Assembly (NCBI GenBank): GCA_943787365.1 | Contig: CALSMD010000001.1 | Location: 310,001-374,000, forward strand | Reading direction: 5' to 3' | DNA length: 64,000 nucleotides | From: an uncultured Flavobacteriaceae bacterium | GTDB taxonomy: Bacteria > Bacteroidota > Bacteroidia > Flavobacteriales > Flavobacteriaceae | Part shown: positions 52,691 through 61,553 of the stretch, piece after piece | Layout: each line of letters begins with the position of its first letter | How positions within the stretch are numbered: position 1 is the first letter of the stretch | Made by a program: the position numbers and the translations under genes | The notes under the pieces: model-generated | Told to the model about the DNA's origin: nothing | Database searches by the model: none | The model's input: the letters and a program-made list of their open reading frames with translations, nothing else

Positions 52691-54436
52691 TTATAAATCT
52701 AAATCAAACGTTTTGCGTAACAGTTCAACATGTTTGTTTTTTTCTACTAATTTTTGATACTTATCTTCTGGGGTATAAGCATATTTTTTCTCGAGCGTTT
52801 CATTGACACTAATGTCTAATGTAAGTGAGAAATTATTGACGGATTTTCGTAAGTACTGTAATAATTCGAATTGTTGACGTTCTACTTCAATTTTATTGGT
52901 TGTATTTGGGAACTCCAATCGAATTGTATTTTCATTGATGAGTTTTGGGGTGTCAATTTGAAGAATTGCCGCAAGGTTGTATTTACCGTCCGCTTCTAAT
53001 TTCGTCACAAAAATATTCCAAAACTTGATAAGTGTTTCTAAGGTAAACGGATCATTTGGCAGGTCTTCTTCGTCAACGGTGACTTCCATTAGTTTAATTT
53101 GATGCTCCTTTTTCTTTCGAATGCTACTGAGCGACAGTCCCGAAGTGGGGCGTTGCGTACTTTTAATGACGGGTATGGGCAATTCCTTTTTTGGATAGGC
53201 TGCTTTGGGTTCTTCTACTTTGTCAGCAACCGCCGGAATTTCTTTTGTTGGGTATTTCGGAGGTTCTTGAGTTGGTGTTTCTGGAGTCGCAACGGGTCGG
53301 GCTACTTTAACTTCAGGAATATTCTTGGATCTAAAGTAAGACGCAGGAATTATGAATCCGCTAGGCTTTTTTTTTTCTCCATCAAAAGTGATAGAGGCAA
53401 GCTGCATGAGACAAAGTTCGACCAACAGTCGCTGGTTTTTACTGGTTTTGTATTTCAGATCACAATCGTTTGCAAGTTCTATGCCTTGAATTAAAAAGGT
53501 TTGTGAGGTGGACTCAGATTGTGTTTTATAAATTGCTTTTGTATCGTCTCCCACTTCGAGTAATTCAATAGTTTGAGGTGTTTTAGAAACTAATAAATCT
53601 CTAAAATGAGATGCCAAGCCTGTTATAAAGTGATGGCCGTCAAATCCTTTGGAAAGGATGTGGTTAAAATGCAGCAGTATATCTGGAATTTTATTAGCTA
53701 AAATTAAGTTGGTGGCTTCAAAAAAGGTGTCATAATCTAAAACGTTTAGATTTTCTGTCACCGCTTGACGTGTGAGGTTTTTACCTGAAAAACTAACAAC
53801 TCTGTCAAATATTGAAAGTGCATCTCTCATGGCGCCATCCGCTTTTTGAGCGATGATGTGCAAAGCATCATCTTCTGCAGTGATCCCTTGTTCTTTTGCG
53901 ATGACCTTCAGATAATTTTTAGCGTCTGTAACAGTGATCCTTTTGAAATCAAAAATTTGACATCGCGATAAAATCGTTGGAATGATCTTGTGCTTTTCAG
54001 TAGTTGCTAAAATAAAAATACAATGTTTTGGCGGCTCTTCTAAGGTTTTTAAAAAGGCATTAAAAGCCGAAGCCGATAACATATGTACTTCATCAATGAT
54101 ATACACTTTGTAGTTTCCTACTTGTGGGGGAATCCGAACTTGATCAGTTAGACTTCTAATGTCATCCACAGAATTATTGGAAGCAGCATCCAATTCAAAA
54201 ATATTAAAAGCGAAATCTTCATTTTCATTTTCAGTACCTTCACTGTTAATCATTTTGGCAAGAATACGAGCACAAGTGGTTTTTCCAACGCCTCTAGGAC
54301 CTGTAAACAACAAGGCTTGCGCCAAATGGTTTTGATCAATGGCATTCTCTAATGTATTGGTAATTGCGGACTGACCCACTACATCTTTAAATGTTTGAGG
54401 TCTGTATTTTAATGCCGATACAATAAATGGTTCCAT
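52691..54436 (-). CDS. dnaX: DNA polymerase III subunits gamma/tau
   Basis: 581 residues. Clamp-loader ATPase with Walker A LLFTGPRGVGKTTCARIL (about 40-57), Walker B YIIDEVHMLSASAFNAFLK, sensor ATTEKHKIIPTILSRCQ. The zinc-binding Cys module that normally follows Walker A is absent: the segment MINSEGTENENEDFAFN has no Cys, as I recall for Bacteroidetes DnaX. Collar domain to about residue 370, then a Pro-rich linker and a C-terminal tau-like domain. No slippery heptamer for frameshifting to gamma was found. Confidence 0.95.
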   Translation of the reverse strand: MEPFIVSALKYRPQTFKDVVGQSAITNTLENAIDQNHLAQALLFTGPRGVGKTTCARILAKMINSEGTENENEDFAFNIFELDAASNNSVDDIRSLTDQVRIPPQVGNYKVYIIDEVHMLSASAFNAFLKTLEEPPKHCIFILATTEKHKIIPTILSRCQIFDFKRITVTDAKNYLKVIAKEQGITAEDDALHIIAQKADGAMRDALSIFDRVVSFSGKNLTRQAVTENLNVLDYDTFFEATNLILANKIPDILLHFNHILSKGFDGHHFITGLASHFRDLLVSKTPQTIELLEVGDDTKAIYKTQSESTSQTFLIQGIELANDCDLKYKTSKNQRLLVELCLMQLASITFDGEKKKPSGFIIPASYFRSKNIPEVKVARPVATPETPTQEPPKYPTKEIPAVADKVEEPKAAYPKKELPIPVIKSTQRPTSGLSLSSIRKKKEHQIKLMEVTVDEEDLPNDPFTLETLIKFWNIFVTKLEADGKYNLAAILQIDTPKLINENTIRLEFPNTTNKIEVERQQFELLQYLRKSVNNFSLTLDISVNETLEKKYAYTPEDKYQKLVEKNKHVELLRKTFDLDL

Positions 54437-54525
54437 AAAAATCTTATTGAAACAAATTTAAATATTCATGGCCGATTGCCTAAATTAAACCCTGTAAAAT
54501 TAAAAGGAGTTATTAACAATTTATG

Positions 54526-54533
54526 TATTTTTG
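54526..54533 (+). promoter_or_regulatory. -7 promoter box of rnpB
   Basis: TATTTTTG (TAnnTTTG) ending 5 bases before the predicted 5' end of RNase P RNA. Confidence 0.6.
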
Positions 54534-54537
54534 CCGC

Positions 54538-54848
54538 AAAGCAGATCGCCTTATCGCTGTTCGTTTTAAACGAAGGGAGGAAAGTCCGGACACCGTAGTG
54601 TATTATAGTGGCTAACGGCCACCAGTCGGAAGGCTAGGAAAAGTGCAACAGAAAGAATGTACAGGTTAAGCTGTAGTGAAACCAGGTAAACTCTATAAGG
54701 TGCAATGTCATGTATATCAGTGCTTGAGCGCGACACGTGCGATGCTGAAGGGTAGGCAGCTAAAGTTTGCTGGCAACAGTAAACGTAGATAAATGATAAG
54801 GGTCACACTTTGTGTGATACAGGATCCGGCTTATAGATCTGCTTTTTT
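54538..54848 (+). ncRNA. rnpB: RNase P RNA (type A)
   Basis: About 310 nt. Conserved core seen: GAGGAAAGTCCGGACACC near the 5' end, ACAGAAAG and TGTAGTGAAACCAGGTAAAC in the middle, and AGATAAATGATAAGGG near the 3' end. The termini AGCAGATC and GATCTGCT pair as the P1 helix, which also acts as a terminator with the T9 run. RNA subunit of the enzyme that trims the 5' ends of tRNAs. It lies divergent from dnaX and convergent with rsmD. Confidence 0.95.
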
Positions 54849-54849
54849 T

Positions 54850-55386
54850 TTAGTTTTCAAAAAAACTAAACCGATTTCCACCATAGCCTTTAACTTCTGA
54901 GAATTGAGGTGCCGAAGACAAGTCTGTTTGTTTGGAATGTTCTATAATAAGCACACCATCTTCTTCTAACAATTCATTTTGAAATACGAGCTCAACAATT
55001 TTTAAAAACTTTTCATGTTCAAGCTCATAAGGAGGATCGGCAAAAATAATCGTTTGGGGTTGTTTTGTTTTTTCTAAAAAACCAAACACTTCCGCTTTTA
55101 CGACTTGAATGGGCATTTCAAATTCTTCAGAGGTTTGTGAAATAAACTTAGTACAATGAAAGTTTTGATCCACAGCAACAATAGATTCCGTTCCTCTTGA
55201 AGCAAATTCATAGCTAATATTTCCAGTGCCAGAAAATAAATCTAATACCGAGATATCATGAAAATGATAACGGTGGTTGAGAATATTAAACAGCGCTTCT
55301 TTGGCCATATCGGTGGTGGGACGCACGGGTAATTTTTTTGGTGCCATGATTCGTCTGGCCTTGAATATTCCTGATATGATTCGCAT
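54850..55386 (-). CDS. rsmD: 16S rRNA (guanine-966-N2)-methyltransferase
   Basis: 178 residues, Rossmann methyltransferase. Start MRIISGIFKARRIMAPKKLP and RPTTDMAKEALFNIL are RsmD landmarks; the SAM site is VLDLFSGTGNISYEFASRG and the catalytic motif IIFADPPYELEH (DPPY). Its ATG overlaps the stop of the DUF3822 gene by 1 base. Confidence 0.93.
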   Translation of the reverse strand: MRIISGIFKARRIMAPKKLPVRPTTDMAKEALFNILNHRYHFHDISVLDLFSGTGNISYEFASRGTESIVAVDQNFHCTKFISQTSEEFEMPIQVVKAEVFGFLEKTKQPQTIIFADPPYELEHEKFLKIVELVFQNELLEEDGVLIIEHSKQTDLSSAPQFSEVKGYGGNRFSFFEN

Positions 55387-56213
55387 TATAAGCTGTTTAG
55401 GAGTGTGAAATGTTTTGAACTTGCATCGTTACTGTAAAGCATAGCCTCTTTTGACAATAGGCTAACGTGCCTTACGTATTTGTAAGCAATCTGATAGAGT
55501 TCGTCATTTTTATCTACTGATCCCATTAAGACTGCTGGAAATTCCTCTGGGTTGAGCTGTAATTGTTCCGCTGTAAATAAAAGGTAATAGATGAAATCTT
55601 CTTTAGTACTGTACTCAAAACGGTTGTAAAACTTTAAATGATTGTTTTCAACCACAATGATTTCAAAATGAGAGGCCTCAATATTGAGATACATTTTTAA
55701 TGAGTTTGAATTTTTTTCAAGCGTCAATACACGGTTTAATGTAATGGTGGCACTGTGCTTGTATTCAAAACTTCCGAAACGCTCAAATATAAAATTATTG
55801 ATATTCACCAATGGCACATACACAACCCTTATATCTGCAATTGACAGAAGGTCGTAAGTTATGAAATCAGTTTTTAAAATTTTGGTATTAAACTTAAGAT
55901 AATCGACTAGGTTGGTTTCGTCAAACAAAGGTTTAGGAACAAGGGTCGCCAATTCATTGTCGTGGATGATGGTCACTTTCCCAAATTGTTTCTGAAGCGC
56001 TTCTAAACTGTTAAAACTGTGGGTAAGTTCGTCTAAAAGGGCTTGAGGTGTTTGTTTTTTGTCAAAATTCACCGACTCCAAAAATTCAATGTTTGAGTCC
56101 ATAGAGTTTAAAACAAAAAAAGAAAGTCCATTCAAGTTTACTTGAATGGACAATTCATATATAGAGTCTGATATGTTACTGTTCTGTCGAATAATTCTTT
56201 GGCCAGTTTCCAT
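55386..56213 (-). CDS. DUF3822 family protein
   Basis: 275 residues, soluble. Family landmarks: NDSIYELSIQVNLNGLSFFV at the N-terminus (here SDSIYELSIQVNLNGLSFF), FKKQTPQALLDEL-like FDKKQTPQALLDEL, and a C-terminal ATPase-fold-like part with NRFEYSTKEDFIYYLLF. DUF3822 genes usually precede rsmD in Bacteroidetes, as here. Function unknown; the fold resembles the actin/HSP70-like type II secretion GspL group only loosely. It overlaps the upstream gene by 38 bases. Confidence 0.78.
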   Translation of the reverse strand: METGQRIIRQNSNISDSIYELSIQVNLNGLSFFVLNSMDSNIEFLESVNFDKKQTPQALLDELTHSFNSLEALQKQFGKVTIIHDNELATLVPKPLFDETNLVDYLKFNTKILKTDFITYDLLSIADIRVVYVPLVNINNFIFERFGSFEYKHSATITLNRVLTLEKNSNSLKMYLNIEASHFEIIVVENNHLKFYNRFEYSTKEDFIYYLLFTAEQLQLNPEEFPAVLMGSVDKNDELYQIAYKYVRHVSLLSKEAMLYSNDASSKHFTLLNSL

Positions 56214-56910
56214 TTGTATTTATTTCATCCATAGAGCCTACTTTAAGGCTAGGTCCATTAACACCTTCTACTGATTTGACTTCAGATTCAAGATCTACAA
56301 AGTTTTTTTCTTGGTCAAATAACAGTATTTTTTTAGAAACAGAAGCTTCAAATACAGGAATGTTAATACCATTCTGATCTAAAAGACCTGCTTTTAATTC
56401 AAATTTCTGACCATCACTTAACGTAGGAATGTTCATCATTGTCTTGTATCGAGGATCTGCTCCAAACAATGAGTCTTTTACAGAAACAAAATCAAGGGTA
56501 TCAACAATCACAATCTCTTTAGTGGTATCAACGCCGTACAAACGTGTCAATTCTTTGTCAATAATGGTGGAATCTCTTCGTTGTGTAATGGTAAATTTTT
56601 CATTTTCAATGAATTTCACCAAACTGTCCCAGTTTCCTTGAAATAGACCTGTTACAGTTCTGTGTGCTAATTCGGCATCTCTAATGTCTTTAAGATTTTC
56701 GATTACCACTTTGTAACGCTTTTCTTTTAATTCGTTAAAATTAATTTTACCATAAACAGAAACTATGAGTATATACCCTAAATAAATACTGAGACCCCAA
56801 AGAGCTACAAGTATTAGCGGTTTATATTTTTTTGGGTTGTATTTATCAATTAGATAAATAATTCCAATGGCCAAAATAATGACGACAAAGATTATTACAA
56901 AAGTTTTCAT
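56176..56910 (-). CDS. Membrane-anchored protein, unknown
   Basis: About 244 residues from ATG 56910 (MKTFVIIFVVIILAIGIIYL); a TTG at 56940 is the only earlier start and less likely. Two membrane helices (about 2-21 and 30-52) and then a periplasmic or cytoplasmic beta-rich part with DSTIIDKELTRLYGVDTTKE. No family recognised with certainty. Its 3' end overlaps DUF3822, so the three genes to rsmD form one operon. Confidence 0.75.
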   Translation of the reverse strand: MKTFVIIFVVIILAIGIIYLIDKYNPKKYKPLILVALWGLSIYLGYILIVSVYGKINFNELKEKRYKVVIENLKDIRDAELAHRTVTGLFQGNWDSLVKFIENEKFTITQRRDSTIIDKELTRLYGVDTTKEIVIVDTLDFVSVKDSLFGADPRYKTMMNIPTLSDGQKFELKAGLLDQNGINIPVFEASVSKKILLFDQEKNFVDLESEVKSVEGVNGPSLKVGSMDEINTNGNWPKNYSTEQ

Positions 56911-57027
56911 AGTTTTATAAATTGTTATGAGACTTGACAAATCTACAATTTTTTTTTATTCAATAAAGTGAATGTTACAAAAAATCATTTCTATATTTGA
57001 ATAAAATTACATCTGCTATACAAACCA

Positions 57028-58452
57028 ATGGATAAAAATGAATTTTATAAATTACTAAAAAAGAGTTTTCCCTTCACGCCAACAGTTAAACAAAACATTG
57101 GTTTACAGCAACTTTCGAACTTTGTTTTTAGTACGGTTGCCAATGAACTCTTTGTTTTAAAAGGCTATGCTGGTACTGGAAAAACAACAATTATTGGGGT
57201 GCTTGTAAAAAACTTATGGGAAGTTCAAAAAAATGCCGTGCTATTAGCACCAACAGGTCGTGCAGCGAAGGTGATTAGCAACTATTCACAAAAAGAAGCG
57301 TTTACTATTCATAAGAAAATTTATGTACCCCGTTCTGAAAAAAACGGCAAAATCTCTTTTGTTCTGGCACCTAACAAGCACAAAAAGACCATTTTTATTG
57401 TAGATGAAGCCTCTATGATCTCTGATATTTCCAATCAAGCAAAGTTATTTGGAACGGGGTCGTTGTTGGACGATTTGATTCAATATGTGTATTCTGGGTT
57501 TCAGTGCAAGTTGTTGTTAATTGGCGATACCGCACAGTTGCCCCCTGTAAAACTCGATTTGAGTCCAGCCCTAAATGAATCTAATTTAGAGCTTAATTAT
57601 AATAAAGAAGTCCTTCGGTTAGAGTTGGATGAAGTGGTGAGACAAGGCGAAGATTCTGGAATTTTGTTCAATGCTACCCATTTGAGGGAAGCCATCTCAA
57701 ATTCATTCTTTGATTCTTTTGAATTCAACCTTAAGGGGTTTAAAGACATTGTACGTTTAAATGATGGTTTTGAAATTATGGATGCCATTAACGACGCATA
57801 CAGCAATTTAGGTAATGAAGATACGGCTTTGATTGTGCGTTCCAATAAGCGTGCAAACCTTTATAACGAACAAATTCGTTCACGTATTTTGTTTAACGAA
57901 AATGAATTAACCGCAGGCGATTTCTTGATGATTGTCAAAAATAATTACTTCTGGTTAAAGCCTACGAGTGAAGCTGGGTTTATAGCCAACGGGGATATTA
58001 TCGAAGTTTTGGAAGTTTTTAGTGTTAAAGAATTATATGGTTTTCGTTTTGCAGAAGTTAAAATCCGTATGGTAGATTATCCTAAAATGCGTCCGTTTGA
58101 AACCGTTTTAATGTTAGACACAATTACGCTAGAAACGCCTTCTTTGCCTTATGAAGAGTCCAATAAATTATACCAAGAAATTTTAAAAGACTTTGAAGAC
58201 GAGCCGTCTTCTTATAAAAAGTTTTTAGGAGTTAAAAAGAGTAAGTATCTCAATTCACTTCAAGTAAAATTTTCCTATGCCATCACCTGCCATAAGTCGC
58301 AAGGGGGGCAGTGGAATACCGTATTTGTAGAGCAGCCCTATTTACCAAATGGTATCGATCGTGACTACTTGCGTTGGCTTTATACAGCAATGACGCGTGC
58401 CAAAGAAAAACTATATCTAATTGGTTTTCAAGATGATTATTTTGAAGATTAA
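57028..58452 (+). CDS. RecD/PIF1-like DNA helicase
   Basis: 474 residues, superfamily 1 helicase. Walker A LKGYAGTGKTTIIGVLV (about 46-62), LLAPTGRAAKVIS (motif Ia), Walker B FIVDEASMIS, motif III LLIGDTAQLPPV, and the UvrD-like C-terminal box SYAITCHKSQGGQWNTVFVE followed by LYTAMTRAKEKLYLIG. Length is near that of stand-alone RecD-like helicases in Bacteroidetes. Likely acts in recombination or replication restart; the exact role is not known. Monocistronic. Confidence 0.9.
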   Translation: MDKNEFYKLLKKSFPFTPTVKQNIGLQQLSNFVFSTVANELFVLKGYAGTGKTTIIGVLVKNLWEVQKNAVLLAPTGRAAKVISNYSQKEAFTIHKKIYVPRSEKNGKISFVLAPNKHKKTIFIVDEASMISDISNQAKLFGTGSLLDDLIQYVYSGFQCKLLLIGDTAQLPPVKLDLSPALNESNLELNYNKEVLRLELDEVVRQGEDSGILFNATHLREAISNSFFDSFEFNLKGFKDIVRLNDGFEIMDAINDAYSNLGNEDTALIVRSNKRANLYNEQIRSRILFNENELTAGDFLMIVKNNYFWLKPTSEAGFIANGDIIEVLEVFSVKELYGFRFAEVKIRMVDYPKMRPFETVLMLDTITLETPSLPYEESNKLYQEILKDFEDEPSSYKKFLGVKKSKYLNSLQVKFSYAITCHKSQGGQWNTVFVEQPYLPNGIDRDYLRWLYTAMTRAKEKLYLIGFQDDYFED

Positions 58453-58488
58453 AGATATTCCATTAAATAAATTATCAAAAAAATATTG

Positions 58489-58496
58489 TATTTTTG
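58489..58496 (+). promoter_or_regulatory. -7 promoter box before kdsB
   Basis: TATTTTTG (TAnnTTTG), 25 bases before the kdsB ATG at 58522. Confidence 0.5.
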
Positions 58497-58521
58497 TTCA
58501 CTAATTAATCAAAAAAGCTAA

Positions 58522-59256
58522 ATGAAAATAATTGCCATGATTCCTGCACGTTACGACTCATCTCGTTTTCCTGGAAAACTTATGCAAAATCTAGGAGGGA
58601 AGAGCGTTATTCTTCGCACCTATGAGGCTACAATGGACACAAATTTGTTTAGTGAGGTTTATGTAGTGACCGACAGTGAGATTATATCTCAAGAAATTAC
58701 AAGTCATGGTGGTAAAGTCTTCATGAGTCAAAAAATACATGAGTCAGGAAGTGATCGCATTGCCGAAGCAGCCGAAGCGATTGATTGTGATATTGTGGTC
58801 AATGTGCAAGGTGATGAGCCTTTTACAGATAAAGAGAGCTTGATAAAAGTTTTAAATGAATTTGAAAACGATACTGAAAACGAAATTGATTTAGCTTCTT
58901 TAATGATTCACATCACAGATCCTGAAGAAATTCTGAATAAAAATTCTGTAAAAGTAATTGTAGATCAACGCGATTTCGCCCTCTATTTTTCAAGAAGTCC
59001 CATTCCTTTTTCTAGAGATAAAACAGTAGATACTAAGTATTTTAAACATAAAGGTGTGTATGCTTTCAGAAAACAGGCCTTGCTTGATTTTACAAAACTT
59101 CCAATGAAAATGTTGGAAGCGTCAGAAAAAATCGAATGCATTCGTTATTTAGAGTTTGGGAAAAAAATAAAAATGGTTGAAACCGACATTCACGGTATTG
59201 AAATCGATACTCCAGAAGATTTGATAAACGCCAATAAACATTGGAAAACGAATTAA
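58522..59256 (+). CDS. kdsB: 3-Deoxy-manno-octulosonate cytidylyltransferase
   Basis: 244 residues. Activates Kdo (or Kdo8N) with CTP. Landmarks: [16 protein letters not shown] near the start, [30 protein letters not shown], and [15 protein letters not shown]. It begins a plus-strand run with the CAT-like and kdnB-like genes, so in this organism the natural substrate may be Kdo8N, as described for Shewanella. Confidence 0.95.
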   Translation: MKIIAMIPARYDSSRFPGKLMQNLGGKSVILRTYEATMDTNLFSEVYVVTDSEIISQEITSHGGKVFMSQKIHESGSDRIAEAAEAIDCDIVVNVQGDEPFTDKESLIKVLNEFENDTENEIDLASLMIHITDPEEILNKNSVKVIVDQRDFALYFSRSPIPFSRDKTVDTKYFKHKGVYAFRKQALLDFTKLPMKMLEASEKIECIRYLEFGKKIKMVETDIHGIEIDTPEDLINANKHWKTN

Positions 59257-59271
59257 TTAATAAAATTAATA

Positions 59272-59892
59272 TTGAAAAAGATAGACTTAACCTCTTGGAA
59301 TCGCGAACAGCTTTTTAATCATTTTAATGTATTAGCGGATCCTTATTTTTCTGTCACAATTCCTTTTGATGTGTCTAAGGCTTACAAAAAATCAAAGGAC
59401 ACGGGTTCCAGTTTTTTTGCTATTTACCTTCACGACTGCATGAAAGCGATTAATGGGGTTGAAAATTTCAAATACAGAATTATAGACAACGAAGTTTTTG
59501 AGTATGATGTCATTCACGCATCTGCAACCCTTTCAAGAGCAGACAACACCTTTGGATTTAGTTTTATCAATTTTTCAGAAAACTTTAAAGAATTTAATAA
59601 TAATATCCTAAAAGAAAAACAACGCATTAATGAATCCTCAGAGCTTTATCCCCCGGTTAATGGACCCAATTGTATTCATTGCTCTGCATTGCCCTGGTTT
59701 TCTTTTACGTCCCAGAAAGAACCCTTTTCAGGGATGAAGGATTCAGTACCCAAATTAGCATTTAGTAAAACCTACACAGAAAACGATTCATTAATGATGA
59801 ATGTAGGGATTAGCGCAAATCATGCCTTAATAGACGGCTATCATGTCGGGCAATTTGCAGAATTATTTCAAAAAAACCTTAACCTCCCATAA
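59272..59892 (+). CDS. Chloramphenicol-acetyltransferase-fold acyltransferase
   Basis: 206 residues. Fold and motifs of class A CAT: start KKIDLTSWNREQLFNHF, FFAIYLHDCMKAING, and the catalytic His region SANHALIDGYHVGQFAEL. Despite the name it need not give drug resistance; such genes are common in Flavobacteriia. It starts with TTG 59272 (15 bases after kdsB); the CAT-like N-terminus supports this start. Position between kdsB and a kdnB-like gene suggests an acyl transfer in lipopolysaccharide or a neutral passenger; unproven. Confidence 0.82.
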   Translation: MKKIDLTSWNREQLFNHFNVLADPYFSVTIPFDVSKAYKKSKDTGSSFFAIYLHDCMKAINGVENFKYRIIDNEVFEYDVIHASATLSRADNTFGFSFINFSENFKEFNNNILKEKQRINESSELYPPVNGPNCIHCSALPWFSFTSQKEPFSGMKDSVPKLAFSKTYTENDSLMMNVGISANHALIDGYHVGQFAELFQKNLNLP

Positions 59893-59922
59893 TATATTAT
59901 TATGGATTAATACTACCTAGTT

Positions 59923-61008
59923 ATGAATATGAATTTTAAAAATTTCCCCATGGTTTCCAAAGTTGTCTTTGGTCGCGGTAGTTTCACCCAGTTAGGTGAA
60001 ATTATATCCCCAATGCGTCTAAATGAAAGAGCACCTTTCATATTTCTTGTCGATGACGTATTTGAACACAATGCATCTCTAATAGCAAAAATACCTTTGC
60101 TGTATAAAGATCAAATTATTTTTGTTTCATCTGAAGAAGAACCGAAAACAACACAAGTAGATCAATTGGTCGAAGACATCGTTTTAAACTCGAGTGTGTT
60201 GCCCTCAGGAATTATCGGAATAGGAGGGGGAACCCTTTTAGATTTAGCCAAAGCAGTAGCTTTGATGCTAACTAATAACGGATCTAGTCATGAGTATCAA
60301 GGCTGGGATTTAATAAAAAACAAAGGCATTTATCATGTTGGAATTCCTACAATTTCAGGAACTGGCGCCGAAGTGTCAAGAACCACCATTTTAACAGGTC
60401 CTACTATGAAATTAGGGATCAACAGTGATTTCACGCCGTTTGATCAAGTAATCTTAGACCCAGAACTTACTGATGGTGTTTCTAAAGAGCAATGGTTTTA
60501 TACAGGTATGGATTGTTATATTCATTGTATAGAATCGCTTACAGGGGAGTATATTAATTCCTTTAGTAAAACCTACGGAGAGACATCTTTAAACCTTTGT
60601 AAAGAAGTCTTTTTAGATACACTGAATCCAGAAGAAAGTCAAGATAAATTGATGATGGCCTCTTGGCATGGTGGAATGAGCATTGCCTATTCGCAAGTGG
60701 GAGTCGCCCACGCCATGAGTTACGGTTTGTCCTTTTTGTTAGGAACAAAGCATGGGGTTGGAAATTGTATTGTATTCGATCACTTAGAAGAATTTTATCC
60801 AGAAGGGGTTAAATTATTTAAAATGATGAAAGCGAAGCACAACATATCTTTACCACAAGGAATTTGCGCAAACCTTACTGACAAACAATTTGACATCATG
60901 ATTGATGTATCTTTGAGTCTTGAACCTTTATGGGAAAATGCCATCGGAAAAGATTGGAAAACTAAAATAACAAGGTCCCTATTAAAGGATCTTTATTCTA
61001 AAATGTAA
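59923..61008 (+). CDS. kdnB: Iron-containing alcohol dehydrogenase, probable Kdo 8-oxidase (KdnB-like)
   Basis: 361 residues, group III metal-dependent dehydrogenase. Nucleotide site GIIGIGGGTLLDLAKAVAL, metal region GMDCYIHCIES and a second His set GVAHAMSYGLSFLLGTKHGVGN. Its beginning MNFKNFPMVSKVVFGRGSF and overall length resemble KdnB of Shewanella oneidensis, which oxidises C8 of Kdo before KdnA aminates it. A KdnA homologue is at 42898. Co-directional with kdsB and the acyltransferases. Confidence 0.78.
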   Translation: MNMNFKNFPMVSKVVFGRGSFTQLGEIISPMRLNERAPFIFLVDDVFEHNASLIAKIPLLYKDQIIFVSSEEEPKTTQVDQLVEDIVLNSSVLPSGIIGIGGGTLLDLAKAVALMLTNNGSSHEYQGWDLIKNKGIYHVGIPTISGTGAEVSRTTILTGPTMKLGINSDFTPFDQVILDPELTDGVSKEQWFYTGMDCYIHCIESLTGEYINSFSKTYGETSLNLCKEVFLDTLNPEESQDKLMMASWHGGMSIAYSQVGVAHAMSYGLSFLLGTKHGVGNCIVFDHLEEFYPEGVKLFKMMKAKHNISLPQGICANLTDKQFDIMIDVSLSLEPLWENAIGKDWKTKITRSLLKDLYSKM

Positions 61009-61010
61009 CA

Positions 61011-61553
61011 ATGCACAGGATATCAAAATTTATATACCATAATTTATTAGGTTGGAAAGCAACCGGTTTTAAAAATTTTGATTCTGTAAAAAAAGCAGTG
61101 CTTATCGCAGCACCTCATACGAGTTGGCATGACTTTTATATTGGGGTGCTTTTAAGATCAGCCCTGAAATTGGAAGCACATTTTGTTGGAAAGGAAGCGT
61201 TGTTTAACCCATTAACAGCTTGGTTTTTTAGAGCCCTTGGCGGGGCACCTGTGCGCAGAAATGCAAATGAAAAACAAGTGGACGCTATTGCACGATTGTT
61301 TGAGGATAGAGAGGTATTCCGTATGTTGTTAGCTCCAGAAGGCACTCGTAAAAAGGTTGAGTCCTGGAGAACAGGATTTTACTTTATAGCCAAAACAGCA
61401 AACGTTCCAGTTGTTATGTTGTCTTTTGATTTTGAAAATAAAGAAAATAAGTTCTCAGAACCTTTTTATCCCACCGATGATATGGAGGCGGATTTTAAGT
61501 TTATGCGTGCTTTTTTTGAAGGTGTTAAGGGAAAAGTACCAGAATTCTCTTAA
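61011..61553 (+). CDS. PlsC-family acyltransferase
   Basis: 180 residues, short lysophospholipid acyltransferase fold. The catalytic HX4D motif is HTSWHDFYIG (about residue 40), and the acyl-acceptor motif is LLAPEGTRKKVESWRTGFY. It could acylate lysophosphatidate or an outer-membrane lipid; specificity is unknown. It starts 2 bases after the kdnB-like stop, so it is co-translated with the Kdo genes, and its stop abuts yebC on the other strand. Confidence 0.85.
   Translation: MHRISKFIYHNLLGWKATGFKNFDSVKKAVLIAAPHTSWHDFYIGVLLRSALKLEAHFVGKEALFNPLTAWFFRALGGAPVRRNANEKQVDAIARLFEDREVFRMLLAPEGTRKKVESWRTGFYFIAKTANVPVVMLSFDFENKENKFSEPFYPTDDMEADFKFMRAFFEGVKGKVPEFS

Noticed and set aside
59272..59892. 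Chloramphenicol resistance gene
   Set aside because: The fold matches CAT, but drug resistance cannot be read from sequence and the context is chromosomal envelope genes.
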